Source: Argentina anserina
Lineage: Eukaryota > Streptophyta > Magnoliopsida > Rosales > Rosaceae
DNA: 64,000 bases
Assembly (NCBI RefSeq): GCF_933775445.1
Contig: NC_065872.1
Span: 23,622,001 to 23,686,000 of the forward strand
Direction of reading: 5' to 3'
Under the pieces are notes generated by a model. That model was given only the letters and a program-made list of their open reading frames with translations. It ran no database searches and was not told the DNA's origin. Made by a program: the position numbers and the translations under genes. How positions within the stretch are numbered: position 1 is the first letter of the stretch; each line of letters begins with the position of its first letter. Below, piece after piece: positions 24,198 through 37,112 of the stretch.

Positions 24198-26568
24198 CCT
24201 CCGGCCTACTTATCTACACACCAGCCTAAATCTCGAGCCTCGAGGTCAATCTCCAACCCTACGTCTAACCTCAGATTCAGATCTGGAGGGGGCCACCACC
24301 ACCCTCTTCAATCTCAATTAAGCTCAATAAGCCAAAGAGTAAGAAATAAAAGCCGAGGCTGTCATATCCAATTGGTTAATCTCTCCCTTTCCTTCTTCAA
24401 TGCTGCTTAACATGGTTGCCCGCTTCCATCGGAATTCACCTCCATCAAACAAACACACGGACTCAGAAGAGAGATCGAAGAAGAAGAAGAAGTAGTAGGA
24501 AAATATATAGAATGAGAGAGAGAGACCCAAACCTAAAAGTTGCCACTTCGATGCCTACTAACCCATTATCGTCTATTTCAAGTTAAATGTTTTGGTCCAT
24601 TCTCACCTACTTTCAACGACAAAACATGTTTAGGCACTATAATTTGATTTTTTTTTTCCTACTAACCAAAAGGGTGCGTTAGACATTTCTTAATTAGGGT
24701 ATCTCGTACATTAGTATTACCTCCCAATCATGGTACTACAAGTGGCCCCCTTACCAACCCCCCGCATATTTCACCACTTCACTCACCAACCTCCTTTTTT
24801 CTTTTTCTTTTTTACCCCTTTTTATGTATGGTAACACTTCCATATAATTTGTTATTTTTAAGGTCGTTGGAAAATCAATTGAAATCTAATTGTGACATTT
24901 AAAATAGAGAAGACAGTATTACGTAGGCTTTGAGGCGCGTGGTGATGTGCCTAAGATTTCGTGCCGTTAGCTAATGATTTCGTGCAGTTGGGTTCTTATT
25001 CTGCTTATTTCTGATTTTGCAACAACATTTTCACAACGGATATCTCTCCGTTTTTTTTGAGTTGGTGATTTTTTTTCTTTATTTATTTTTTGGGTCGGGG
25101 TCAACAGTAGGTGGGTGTTTGATATCCAACTCCTCGTAATGGTGGCGCCTACTGTCACAAGATACACCCACTTTTTTTTTCCATGCTTTTCCTAAAACAT
25201 AGATGTTATTGATATAATTGGGTCTGAAGTATCACCGGTTTTAATTTTAATTAATTTCATCATTTCTTAACAAAAATATCAATTAACTAAAATCAAATGG
25301 TGAACGCACAATTCTAAAAGACATTTTATCTCTTTTGAAATATTTGAGTCGCGGTAATAGGACGAGACTCTTTACCTTCAATTAGAATTACATTGGTGAC
25401 TAGGGTGAGGGGATCTCTAGCCCTCTTGAGAGTTGAGAGTGAATCGGGTGAGCATGATGGATTTCCCTGGTACTGGTGATGTTTGGATCAAGACCAAGAT
25501 TTTTATTGATGCGTTATCATGATTAGGGTTGTTAAAACCTTTGACATAGTGGCAGGTGCATGAAACAAATCAAACGATGGTTTGGGCCGGGAGGGTTTCT
25601 CTTGCCCTGGATTGCCAATGTAGAATGGATATCGGTGGTGGGCGCGAATAAGGATCTCCATATAAAAGATAGTGATCTGGTTGCTTCACATTGTTATAAT
25701 ACTAACGGCCGACGTGGAGATTTTGTATTTTTCCTTAGGCTCCTTAAATTGGAACACAGAGACACCCCATCTTGTGAATCTACACCTTCTTCTCTAGTCG
25801 CCCCACTCTGAAGATAACCATCGCAAACACTAGTATAACCACTAGCTTCTTGGTGAGCAACCTACCACATGGAGAAAGAGCCAATCAACCCATACTCCCC
25901 TACAAAGTTAACCAAGTCTCTTTCGACATTGCTAGAGAGCACTGTAGTATCTTATGCGGTAATCATCTTAATTAGGAAGAAAAGTAACTAATATTGCATT
26001 TTTTATTAGTTGGTGTTTTTTTATAGTGCATCGGTTGTTTAGTTGAGATTTTAGAATTTTATTTTATTTTAATTGGTTGTAATATGAGATATATATGTCC
26101 CTCTAGACCTAGAGTTGCCATTTGGCCCTACTTAAAATAAACTAATATTATTAAAACAAAAAGAATGTAACGTCAGCAATTTATCACAACTTTTATCTTC
26201 TTCTGAAGAATGCAATTATACCACGGAAGTAAATAGAAAAGATCGACCCGCACCTCAACCCGGTGACATTTCAAGGCACTGGCCACAGGGTATAAAAATC
26301 TTTTAGAAATAATTAAATTAATAAATAATCGTGTAATTAGATCTAATGTCTCCACTCCCCACCCACTCGCAAATATGTATTTGTATTGGACCCCCACCTA
26401 CCGCCACTCCAAATTTCAATCACGCGACCGTGAAACCAATAAAGCGATCTACCCTTTCTTTCCCAATAAAAAGAAAAATCAAAAGCCAGTAAAAAAAAGA
26501 GGGCTCAGTAAAAACAAAAAAGGAACTCAGATCGAGTAGATGTCAGGTGGACGAAAGTAATGGATTGC
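22983..26568. other. Intergenic region between the PP2A pseudogene and METE
   Basis: About 3.6 kb with no gene I can defend. It includes the likely former promoter of the B55 copy, a CT microsatellite at 24163-24194 and AT-rich DNA after 24550. A 25380-25960 stretch has a few short open frames, the longest 83 codons at 25560, with no domain recognised. Several frames at 23900-24550 are products of the CT repeat and its flanks. Confidence 0.4.
24163..24194. repeat. (CT)n microsatellite
   Basis: Sixteen uninterrupted CT dinucleotides. It is flanked by pyrimidine-rich sequence and likely variable in length. Confidence 0.95.
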
Positions 26569-26718
26569 TATAAATAAGGAGAACGGGTGAGGCATTCGAA
26601 CTCGCTCCATTCTCTTCTCTCTCTATCTCTCCTCCGAAACCACAACTGAGGATTGCAGAGAAGAAGCAGAAGAGAAGTACCACCACCCCCCGTTTTATCA
26701 CCGAGAACCAGTCTTAAG
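26569..26718 (+). promoter_or_regulatory. METE core promoter and first, non-coding exon
   Basis: TATAAATA at 26569-26576 is followed about 30 bases later by a CT-rich leader, as in strongly expressed plant genes. The leader ends at 26718 (CTTAAG before GTACGA), a good splice donor. The matching acceptor is at 27275-27276, four bases before the start codon. The gene therefore has a 558-base leader intron (26719-27276), a common feature of plant METE genes. The long frame at 26653-27045 crosses this intron and is not a gene. Confidence 0.72.
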
Positions 26719-27280
26719 GTACGACCCTTTCTTCCCCCTTCTCCTTCTCTCCCTTATTATTATCTGCTCCCCCCTGCCCCTCTCTCTCTCTGTCTCACTC
26801 TCTCCCATTTCTCCAATGCCTACGTGAATCAACTTCTCTTTCTAAAGATTGTCATCGTTTGCCAGTCTCCAATTCCCGCTTCGGGTTTGTGTTTTCCACT
26901 TGTTTGCTTCAGCCCAACTGCCCCTGTCGTTAGGGTTTTTTTTGTTCTGCGCTACATTTTCCGTCGCAGATCTGGTTTTGGGCCTTGTAGATCTGGATAT
27001 TGGGCCTTTTTCGGTTGTTTTGTAGTAGATCTGACTTCACCTTAGCTTCTTTGGAGTGTTCTCGTGACCCTCCATTTCTCTTGCAGTAGATCTACAGCTC
27101 CTCTTGTTACGAACTATGATGAATTTCAATGCTTAGATCTATTAGTGCCAAGTTTTTTCATTTTCCTTTTGGCTTGCATGATTGATATATATTCTGATCT
27201 GATTTCGTTATACTATCATTAATACGAATCACCGACATTAATATTTAATCTGATGAAGCAAGTATAATTCCTACAGAGAA

Positions 27281-30200
27281 ATGGCGTCTCACATTGTTGG
27301 ATACCCCCGCATGGGCCCCAAGAGAGAGCTCAAGTTTGCCTTGGAGTCCTTCTGGGATGGCAAGAGCAGTGCCGAAGATTTGAAAAAGGTGTCTGCTGAT
27401 CTCAGGTGCTCCATCTGGAAGCAGATGGCTGACGCCGGGATCAAGCACATTCCCAGCAACACTTTCTCTTACTACGATCAGGTCCTAGACACCACCGCCT
27501 TGCTCGGGGCTGTTCCACCTAGATACGGCTGGAACGGTGGCGAGATTGGATTCGACACTTACTTCTCCATGGCCAGAGGAAATGCCTCTGTTCCTGCTAT
27601 GGAGATGACCAAGTGGTTCGATACCAACTAGTACGCGATCTTGTCCTTTTCTACTACACTTTGTTTCCCTAGTATTATGAATGGGAATGCCATGTTGATG
27701 CTGACTTTGCCTAATGTATTGATGCAGCCATTTCATTGTCCCTGAGTTGGGTCCTGAAGTCAAGTTCTCATATGCTTCCCACAAGGCTGTTGAGGAATAC
27801 AAGGAGGCTAAAGCTGTGAGTGTTTAGGACGTTCAATTTTATTCATTTTCTGCATGTGGTTAAGTGACATTTATATCATCATGTGTGATGAGCAATGTTG
27901 GGTTCTGTTTCATTATGAATGCTACGGTTGTGGTGGATATGTGAATGGCAATTCTACTTATCAATGTGGCATTTCAGTTATACATTTTGTTGCAGAACTG
28001 TTTGTAATTTTAAAACCTTTTGCAGCTTGGAGTTGATACAGTCCCAGTCCTTGTTGGTCCAGTGTCGTACTTGTTGCTCTCGAAACCAGCAAAGGGTGTT
28101 GAGAAGACATTCTCACTTCTCTCTCTTCTAGGAAAGATCATTCCTGTTTACAAGTAATAAATCCGCTTTGTTCTTGTATCTGAGATTCATTTTGGCTTTG
28201 CGTTTTTTCATTCTCACTTATCCTGTGTCCTGATTTAACTTCAATATATCTTTAGGGAAGTTATATGTGAGCTCAAGGCAGCTGGAGCTTCATGGATTCA
28301 GTTTGATGAGCCCACACTTGTTATGGATCTTGATTCTCACAAGTTGCAAGCATTCACTGATGCCTACTCTCAGCTAGAATCAACACTGTCTGGCTTGAAT
28401 GTTCTTATTGAGACCTACTTTGCCGATGTACCTGCTGAGGCATTCAAGACCCTTACTTCCTTGAAGGGCGTGACTGCCTATGGTTTTGATTTAGTTCGTG
28501 GTACTAAGACCCTTGAGTTGATCAAGAGTCACTTCCCTAAAGGAAAGTACCTCTTTGCTGGATTGGTTGATGGAAGGAACATTTGGGCTAATGACCTCTC
28601 AGCTTCCCTCAGTACATTGCAGGCCCTTGAAGGCATTGTTGGCAAAGGTATTCAAGTTTTATGCAGTTTTTGGCAAATGATGACGGCTGCAGTTTATTAA
28701 TTCTTTATATGTTTTGTGTAGACCACCTTGTTGTCTCTACCTCCTGCTCTCTTCTTCACACTGCTGTTGATCTTGTCAATGAGACTAAGCTGGACAATGA
28801 AATCAAATCGTGGCTCGCTTTTGCTGCCCAGAAAATTGTTGAAGTTAATGCTTTGGCAAAGGCATTGGCCGGTCACAAGGATGAGGTACAACCTTTTAAT
28901 CTTTCATTACAAATGATCCTGAATTTATCTGTAAAGCACAAATCATTTCTCGGTTTTAAATTTGATTGAAATATTTTGTTCAGTGGTTTTTTAAATTTGA
29001 TTGATCTCCTTTTTGTGTTGCATCGTCAGGCCTTTTTCTCAAGCAATGCCGCAGCTCAAGCTTCAAGGAAATGTTCCCCAAGGGTGACCAATGAGGCTGT
29101 TCAAAAGGCTGTGAGTGCTGTTTGCCTGTCTTGCTCCTTTTATGTTTGCTGTTAAATTCGTATTATATATTTGAATATTGTTGCTTACAATTTTCTGGGT
29201 ATCTTCAGGCCGCGGCTTTGAAGGGTTCTGACCACCGTCGTGCTACTAATGTGAGTGCCAGACTCGATGCTCAACAGAAGAAGCTTAATCTTCCAATTCT
29301 CCCAACTACCACCATTGGATCATTCCCTCAGACCATTGAACTCAGAAGGGTCCGCCGTGAATACAAGGCCAAAAAGTAAGAAAGCTAAATGTTCTTTGTC
29401 ATTTTAACAAAATGTGAGATTGTTCAATCAATTGCTGATGTATGCCTCTTGATTCTTTCCTTTAGGATCTCTGAGGAGGAGTATGTGAAGGCCATTAAGG
29501 AGGAGATTAGCAAAGTTGTCAAGCTGCAGGAAGAGCTTGACATTGATGTCCTTGTTCATGGGGAGCCTGAGGTGAGCCTTTTATAACAAAACAGGGGACG
29601 TTGAATATTGGGTTTTCTATATTTATGTGAGTCTAGAATTTATTATTGTTGATTCTCATGGCAAAGAAACGACATGGTTGAGTACTTCGGAGAGCAATTA
29701 TCTGGGTTTGCCTTTACTGTCAATGGGTGGGTGCAATCTTATGGATCTCGATGTGTGAAGCCCCCAATCATCTATGGTGATGTGAGCCGCCCAAAGCCAA
29801 TGACTGTGTTCTGGTCATCTGCTGCTCAGAGCATGACTGCCCGCCCAATGAAGGGAATGCTTACAGGCCCTGTTACCATCCTCAACTGGTCCTTTGTTAG
29901 AAATGACCAGCCCAGGTCTGAGACTACCTACCAGATTGCTTTGGCCATCAAGGATGAAGTGGAGGATCTCGAGAAAGCTGGTATCAATGTTATTCAAATT
30001 GATGAGGCTGCATTGAGAGAAGGGTTGCCTCTCAGGAAGTCTGAGCAAGCTCACTACTTGGACTGGGCTGTGCACTCATTCAGGATCACCAATGTTGGTG
30101 TGCAGGACACTACTCAGGTCTTTTTCCCACTTGACATGTATTTTTGTTTTCTAGTATTTTGTATGCCAGGTTGTCTTAACTACTTGTCTTTATACAAACC

Positions 30201-30575
30201 CCACAGATTCACACTCACATGTGCTATTCCAACTTTAACGATATCATCCACTCAATCATCAACATGGATGCTGATGTGATCACCATTGAGAATTCTCGCT
30301 CTGATGAGAAGCTCCTGTCAGTCTTCCGCGAGGGAGTGAAGTATGGTGCTGGTATTGGTCCTGGTGTTTATGACATTCACTCTCCAAGAATACCATCAAC
30401 TGAGGAGATCGCCGACCGGATTAACAAGATGCTTGCAGTCCTCGAGACAAATATCTTGTGGGTTAACCCAGACTGTGGGCTTAAGACTCGCAAGTACGCT
30501 GAGGTGAAGCCAGCCCTCAGTGCCATGGTTGCTGCTGCCAAGCAACTCCGCACCCAGCTTGCCAGTGCTAAATGA
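27281..30575 (+). CDS. METE: Cobalamin-independent methionine synthase
   Basis: Transfers a methyl group from 5-methyltetrahydropteroyl-polyglutamate to homocysteine to make methionine, in the cytosol or plastid. Ten coding exons: 27281-27630, 27728-27815, 28026-28153, 28256-28647, 28722-28885, 29030-29110, 29209-29375, 29466-29571, 29665-30117 and 30207-30575. They sum to 2298 bases, 765 residues, exactly the usual plant length. The N-terminal barrel opens [12 protein letters not shown]. The C-terminal barrel has the zinc ligands in H-T-H-M-C (His647, Cys649) and N-P-D-C-G. All internal borders are GT-AG except the acceptor of exon 9. There the frame-correct junction follows GGCAA, so the intron ends AA, not AG. 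The nearest AG, two bases downstream at 29665-29666, would shift the frame and meet a stop within six codons. The catalytic half is otherwise perfect, so the change is recent, an assembly error, or tolerated by unusual splicing. Confidence 0.88.
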
Positions 30576-31882
30576 GGATTTGATGAAAGTTGGGGCATTC
30601 AAATGAATTGAAGGATTCAACGCATCTTACTTGGATTTACAAATCATGTTTGATTGTTTAATAACTGTGTGATGAAATATCTTATTAGCGTTTTAATGTC
30701 CTTTTACTGGCTTCTTTTTTTGTTTTCTTGTTATATTTTGTATTTTTGAGGCTCTGCCTCCTATCAATTTTAAAGGGCATCAAACTGCTTTGCTTGGTGT
30801 ATTTCTTGAATGAAAATGAAGAGAGATATTAATAGCAATGTGTCCCCTGGTGTGATATCAATCCCATTATTTTCTGCGTGCAGGTCTTTAGTTCCTCTTA
30901 AGATAATAACCTTTGGCACCTTGTTTAATTTTGTTCCCCAGTGCTTAGTGCAGACGACACTGTTGATTCACCATGCATCTTGTCATCACTGTCCCAAGTT
31001 GAATGAATCTCGGGGGAGACTAACCCGTTGTGATTCCAACATTGCTCGTGATACAGTTTTCTTCTGGCTACCAAATGACCATGTGATTTTGAAGAACTTC
31101 AGGCACAATTCCTACCAACATACAAGGAAACCATGTAAAGCCCATTCGCTTCCTTTCCTTGTTGGAGCAAGTTCACCTTCAAGCTCACTTGGTCAGAACA
31201 CTGTCATCTCTTCTCTGATTTTTTTTTTGGGCAAGTAATGTTACAAACGCCGGAACTTCTCTTAGAGAGAGGAGATTGAGAATGAATCAGAATGAGAAGG
31301 AATGAGAGAGAGGAGGAGTCATTCTAATTTTTCTTTTTTACTTGTTATTCGGAATCGTAATCAATCGATTCATGTGTTTACCAATATGTATGAATGAGAA
31401 TCATAAAAAGATAAATACCAAAATGACCTTAAGTATAACTCACTAGTCACTACTATAACAAATAGGGGTATTTTGGGGTTATTCATAAATTATCCTGATA
31501 ATTTATGAATGAGTTTGATTCAGCCTTTTATTGGGAATCAATACTTAAGTTCCCGTTCGGAATCAGAAAATGGGGATTGATTGTTGAATGACTCGTGGGA
31601 CCCACAACCATTTCATTCCGGGTAGTTGGTAAACACCATTTTGAAGGGGAAACAGTCATTCCACGGGGAATCATTCCCTTTGATGGTAAGTAAACACGCC
31701 CTTAGTCTAAGTACTCCAGTTTCCTTGTCTTCGCATTCAAGCAGACTGCAATATTGACCGTCCTTTCTTCTTCAACATTGACTCCAACCATTCCCCTCTA
31801 AAATCTTCATACTTTTTTAAAGATACAAGAATATTGTAAATTTAGGATAAATTTGGATTCCTAATTTTTTTCTTCTTATATT
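30576..31882. other. METE 3' region and intergenic DNA with MITE-like pieces
   Basis: The first 250 bases are the likely METE 3' UTR. A 142-codon frame at 30810-31238 has no recognisable domain. From about 31260 to 31705 the DNA has repeated GAATGA and GGAATCATTCC-type words and ends GGTAAGTAAACACGCCC. That resembles the right end of a Tourist/Harbinger-type MITE, but I could not find its left end. Confidence 0.4.
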
Positions 31883-34800
31883 CACTACTAGAAAAAAGAG
31901 TTCTCACACTGATTTTAATCTGTGAGAATTGAAGGTATTTCACACGGATGTCAGTGTCAGAAAGCTATTAGACACGGTGCGCATATAGAAAGTCTATCGG
32001 TGTACTTTGGAGGAGGGGGGCTAATAGCTATTAGACACAGATTTTAAATTCCGTGCGAGTTGTTAACGTGGGTCCCATGAATATCCACGACCATACTCAA
32101 TTTGTCCAATAGGTTATCAGTGTCAATAAATTTCTTTATTCACATTGATATCTGTGTGTTATACTACAATACACACTGATATCAGTGTGATGTCTTGAGT
32201 CTTATAATAGATTTAAAAAAATCAATATTGGCCTAATATATATTACTCATATATCTCCATCAATATTTATATCAATTTCTTATCCAAGAATAAAATCAAT
32301 TTGAGGCTTTAAGGAAATGATTAACTTTTATTATAACTTAGAGTAACAATTACACATGGAAAATTTCACAATGACAAACAACAAGTTCACAAAAATCTAT
32401 CTCAATAAATCTAATATAAGTCAGACTAGAAATACTAAAAAACATTCTTCAGAACTGTATCACACTTCCAGCTGGAGTAGCCTCATTCTCAAGTACCTGC
32501 AAAGTATGAGAACTCTAATCAGACCAATATTATGACACATGATGAAGCTCAAATTCAGCAGAAACTGAGTAATGAAACTATATAAATCCTATTCAAGTCT
32601 TTTTTCTCACCAGCCCCTTTGGCAACTGCACTCTGGACCAAAGTGAGTTCCACTGGATGGCTTTCAGCTTTCAGCAATATTAGTAAACATACCAGAGGAC
32701 TTAACCATTGGCCTAGTCTTGCATATGCCATTCTGCAAATATAGCAACCAATCATCTTAGTATACAAAGACCAACAAATAAAAAAGAAAATAGAGATAGC
32801 AGAGCATTTCAAAGCAGGACTGTAGTAACTCTGGAATCAAGTATAGTATGTGATATATATATATATATATATTTATTTATGTTAGTACGAATCAAGTTAA
32901 GTATGATTAAAACCATCTTCTTCTATAAGCTAATTAGCAATTCTGGAATAAGAACTGAACGATAATAAAAAAGAACAGATGTTAAATGGAACAGATGAAA
33001 CCTGAAAACTGAACTGAAAGCAAGGAGGTTCACTGAAAATTCTGGGCTGCAGACTTAACAATATTTGAATTTAAACAAACATTAATAAGAGAATTTCAAC
33101 CTCCGGAACTTCCTAAAGATTCGGCATCTCATCTTTCTCATACATGTAAGAATTTTCCTGCACATAGAGAGCCACAATATATGTAAGCATACTCACATAG
33201 AACCAGAGCCAACTTATATATTTACCGACTTCATTTGTAGACATCATTTTACCACGCCGACATTGCTGGTTACTTGCCGCCTCTCCGACCTCGCTCTCTT
33301 CCACATCAACTCCATGCAGACCCAATCACTACATCTATTGCCTGCAACAAAATCATTGTGCGCTTAATTTAGCAGGCTCATAGACGTACATGCTTAATAA
33401 ATCAGTTCAATTGAATTCTTTTATTTTTCAGAAGTATGACATGTTAAACAAAAGATGAATAAAAGGAACTAAGATTGTAACCTTGTTAAACATAATATTC
33501 ATCAAGCATGGGAATGATCACTATGACATGTCTTGTACTTATTGTAATAATCTTCATCACGTAGGCATTTTAACTGCAAGCCAGAGATAATAGATATGTG
33601 CTCTTTCTATACACCAAAAAGATGCATGACTACTATCAAAACAAAAACAAAGTATGACTCCAAGCATGTTGATAACATGTATCACAGATAAGTGCAAAAG
33701 ATAAATTGATAACATGTATCCAGCAAATTGAACAATGATATGCATAGATCAAGCTTTCACAAGAATTAGATATAAGATATTGTAAGAAGAGAAAAAAAAA
33801 ACGTTTCTGCAACTCCATAATAGAGAGTTAGAGGAATCCACAAGACATTATGATTCAGAAGAGCCAATTATTAAAACTTACATATCATCTTGACAAAAAG
33901 AAAATTATACTCATTGCACTATGATTAGTTAATTACCTTTTTGGATGTTGTCTGATAGGCTTCCTCTGTATGTTCATACTCAGATTCTTGTGTGGGAAAA
34001 GTAGTATAGTGATGATCCATTTGCAAGTTTATAAATGAAATAGCAAAATAATTGCTAACTTATTTCCTGTATATTTGCCATATACTGCATTCATTGAATT
34101 TTTGTAGTGGTGGTATTGTAATATAGTTGCATATAATAGTTGTAATACAACAGCAAGATTATAGAAGCATGATTATAGCTGTAGCGCACATATATTGTTA
34201 AATCTGAGACAATATTCAATCAATGGAAAGCTATATTCAGCTTATGCATGCAGATACCAAGCTACCACGAATGCTAACTTATCATCTCATATAATCATGT
34301 ACACTCTAATAACAACTCAAGCACCAACTAAAGCATCAAAATCTAACATAGCGCCTTAATAAGCTGATTTAACGCACACATCCACCGTGCCAAGATCGAC
34401 ACAACACATATCATACAAAGGTCATATTAGTAACCAAATCAAGATTTCAAACACAAACACACGAATTAGCACTCTCAATTTCAATTCCTCAAAGCAATAA
34501 ATTGTACTAATATTCAAGAAGGAAATCGAAGCGTACCGTAATCTGGACGCGGACGCTTTCCCATGTCGAAAACCATCCCCGGCGGCGGCGGCAACTGCAG
34601 TCCATCGTTGTACCTCTAATAACATCGACCATTCTCAAGTCTCTTTGACTATGTGAGGCTTTGAATCTCAGAGATTTCATCAGCACTAGACTGAAAGCAA
34701 CGAAAGAAGGGGAAGGAGAGGGCGGCACATTCCGATCTGGAGAAGGGACTCAAGGGAGAGTCCGTCGATGCGGCGCAATTTTGTTCCTTTTTTTTTTATC

Positions 34801-35169
34801 TCTCGAACCCTTTCTCTTCACTTAATACATGGGCATAAGGCTTATGTGAATATTAAATATACAAAGGATATGTATTGTGCTTAATACCTACTGTCAACAG
34901 TGAGGCAACAAAATCTCCCACTGAAATCTGTGTAAATAAGGTTTTTCACCGACAATCATGTGTTATCTATGTATATTCTTATAACACACTGATTTTTGTG
35001 TGTATTATTTTTTACACACTGATTTTGGTAGTTATTATTAGTTTAGAGATTGTGTGTGGACCCACATATACTCATTTCACACGGTTAACTGTGTGAGTTA
35101 GTATCTCACACATATTTATGACAATCAGTGTGAGTAAAATCAGTGTGAAAGTTATTTTTGCTAGTAGTG
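31883..35169. mobile_element. Non-autonomous CACTA (En/Spm) DNA transposon
   Basis: The left end reads CACTACTAGAAAAAAGAG and the right end TTTTTGCTAGTAGTG, inverted CACTA termini with one mismatch in the first dozen bases. The three-base target duplication ATT lies at 31880-31882 and 35170-35172. The 3287-base element has subterminal arrays of CACACTGAT and ATCAGTGTG words at both ends (about 31905-32195 and 34975-35150), in places fused as the palindrome CACACTGATATCAGTGTG. CACTA elements use such arrays to bind their transposase. No TNP2-type transposase was found. Minus-strand frames inside (34728, 34019, 33325, 32812) look like exons of a small transcription unit with plausible splice sites, but the predicted peptides match nothing I know. 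Confidence 0.9.
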
Positions 35170-35471
35170 ATTGGGGATGATTAGAGAATATGTTGGAATG
35201 AAATAGCCTTATTTTTCTATAAAATGGAGAAACTGTTGGAGACTTAGAGTTGCTCTTATAGAATTGTTTACTTTCTAGGTATAGAGAGTGCAGTCATTAG
35301 GCACGCCGCCGGATAGAGATGCAAAGCTCAGGTTTTTCTCGCAAGAATATTAGTACTGGTCTGTTTGATGAAATTTATCTCGAAAATACGATGGAAAGAC
35401 TTAATGAAAAACAAATCATTAATTAGTAGTAAATGTTTAAGTTAAATACATGCATACGTTCAATACAAGAG

Positions 35472-36070
35472 TCAGCTCCCTATAACTTCCATAGTTGTGT
35501 AATATTTGAATATTCCGTAACCTCCAACTGCGGCCATCGCAACAAGAGCTGGTGTAATCCACATAAGCAAACTCTTGTTCGCCAACGCAATTGGATTATA
35601 TGTGTGATCATTTGAAGGTTTATTTTTGGGTACTTTTATAGAAAGAACACCATCATGAAACGTTGCACAAATATCCTCAACTCTATAGACATCAGGAGAA
35701 ACTTTGAAACTCTGTCGGAAGCGACTCCATCTACTTCCATTCACTGGACGTTCGCCTTCAATCTTTATCGTTCCTTTCTTGTTGTTAACATAGACACTGA
35801 ATTGTGCCATCTTGAAGCCTGTATAGATAGATACACACGCATACACAAACGTTTTTTGTTTATAGCAAATGCATTTTCAATGAATCAAATCTTTTAACAT
35901 GTATACTGCAGCTCCTAAATTATTTCAGAAACAGAACATATATAAAATGATATGGTACCATGGAGAGGAATCTGGTAAGTGTCATGGAGTTCTTCTTTTT
36001 GGAACTTGCAATAAGGCATGTAATCCTCATAGGAACGTATGATGGTAACGACTTCACTATCGGAATCCAT
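35472..36070 (-). CDS. HSP20-like protein with C-terminal membrane anchor (RTM2-like), copy A
   Basis: Two exons, 36070-35959 and 35818-35472, join in frame at a glycine codon (GT-AG) to give 152 residues. The start is M-D-S-D-S-E-V-V. The middle is an alpha-crystallin-type beta sandwich of about 90 residues (F-S-V-Y-V-N-N-K-K-G, F-R-Q-S-F-K-V, F-H-D-G-V-L-S-I-K-V-P-K). A hydrophobic helix of about 20 residues near the C-terminus (W-I-T-P-A-L-V-A-M-A-A-V-G) suggests tail anchoring. This layout matches plant RESTRICTED TEV MOVEMENT 2-like and related HSP20-like proteins, which localise to membranes and in Arabidopsis RTM2 restrict long-distance potyvirus movement. That role cannot be assumed here. 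The shorter frame starting at 35846 uses intron sequence and was rejected. The exon layout is shared with copy B. Confidence 0.75.
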
Positions 36071-37104
36071 ATTATGGGAATGGGTAGCTGCTTTCGCAAT
36101 ATATATGTAGGATTAATAGTGATTAACTTGAGAGAAGTTTATGGAGGATACATCGTTTTTTCCTTGTATGCATATATATACCAGGGATTTTGTTATAAAT
36201 ATCTGGTCTTACAGGTTTCTTGTAGGTTTTGTCTAAGCATTTCTTTATCTCGAGGCACGCAGAGAATATATGGATGGGCAACTTTTGGATGGGAAGCCAC
36301 CACTCATGCAACAGTTAACAGCTTTAATTGATCATGTTCATTTGTGCCTAAAACCTGCAATAAGCTTCTTCACAAGATAGTTGGACATGTTTTGGAGACT
36401 GTAGTGTCCTGAATGGCTGAATTTATACATGGCAAGTTTCTTCCTAGAACCCAAGAATAACTTGTAATGGGTTGTTGTTTTACTCAGGTCGGCCCTGTGT
36501 CTATGGAGGCTTAAGACATAAAATATATTAAAACCCCAAAATAAGTACTTAAAAAACTCGAAACACAAAGACAAAATAAATTCGTCTAGTACATATTAAT
36601 AGCTCGCAAGTCACAAGTTTAAATTTCGACGAATTATGATGATTTCGTGATCTCTTATACGGAGAACCTCTTTGAAGTTACATAGAAAAACACTAATAAA
36701 AAGTTAAGACTTTGTTTTTATTGTAATCTCATGTGTCTCACTTGTTTAGTGAATAATGGTAACTTTTCATCACAATGAATAACAATTCGTCGTTCTAACT
36801 CATTTTCATTCATTTCTAAAATATATGGCTCTAGGCTTGAGTCTACTCACTCTTGCCCTAGGGGCTACCGGGCTAGGGCCGGCCGTGTTTACTGGCATTG
36901 ATGCTTATTGACTTCCTCTGTGTATCACCCTTCCCCCTAAAAAAAATTGCATTTCCATTCTAAGAAAAGAAAGAAAAAAAGAAGAAATATTGGTAATTGA
37001 ATTAAGAAGGAAAAAAGTCAAAAATATGGGCCAATTTTTTTTTTTTTAGTTTTGCCAACAAGAAGGTTGATCAGGTAAACACGATATGTGATTGCCAACA
37101 AGCA
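36071..37104. other. Upstream region of RTM2-like copy A, no gene seen
   Basis: Contains the presumed promoter of copy A and AT-rich DNA. A 123-codon plus frame at 35960-36331 is antisense to exon 1 and has no known domain. The last 30 bases hold two nearby copies of GGTTGATC, one of which became the target site of the next element. Confidence 0.35.
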
Positions 37105-37112
37105 GGTTGATC

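Noticed and set aside
24069..24410. Two overlapping frames rich in Ser and Leu
   Set aside because: They are translations of the CT microsatellite and its flanks.
25380..25960. Possible LINE-type open frame around 25560
   Set aside because: Fragments looked vaguely like plant LINE ORF1 sequence, but no zinc knuckle or polymerase motif could be read.
26653..27045. 130-codon frame before METE
   Set aside because: It crosses the leader exon and leader intron; its composition follows from CT-rich sequence.
30810..31238. 142-codon frame after METE
   Set aside because: No domain, no promoter or splice evidence, and it overlaps the METE 3' flank.
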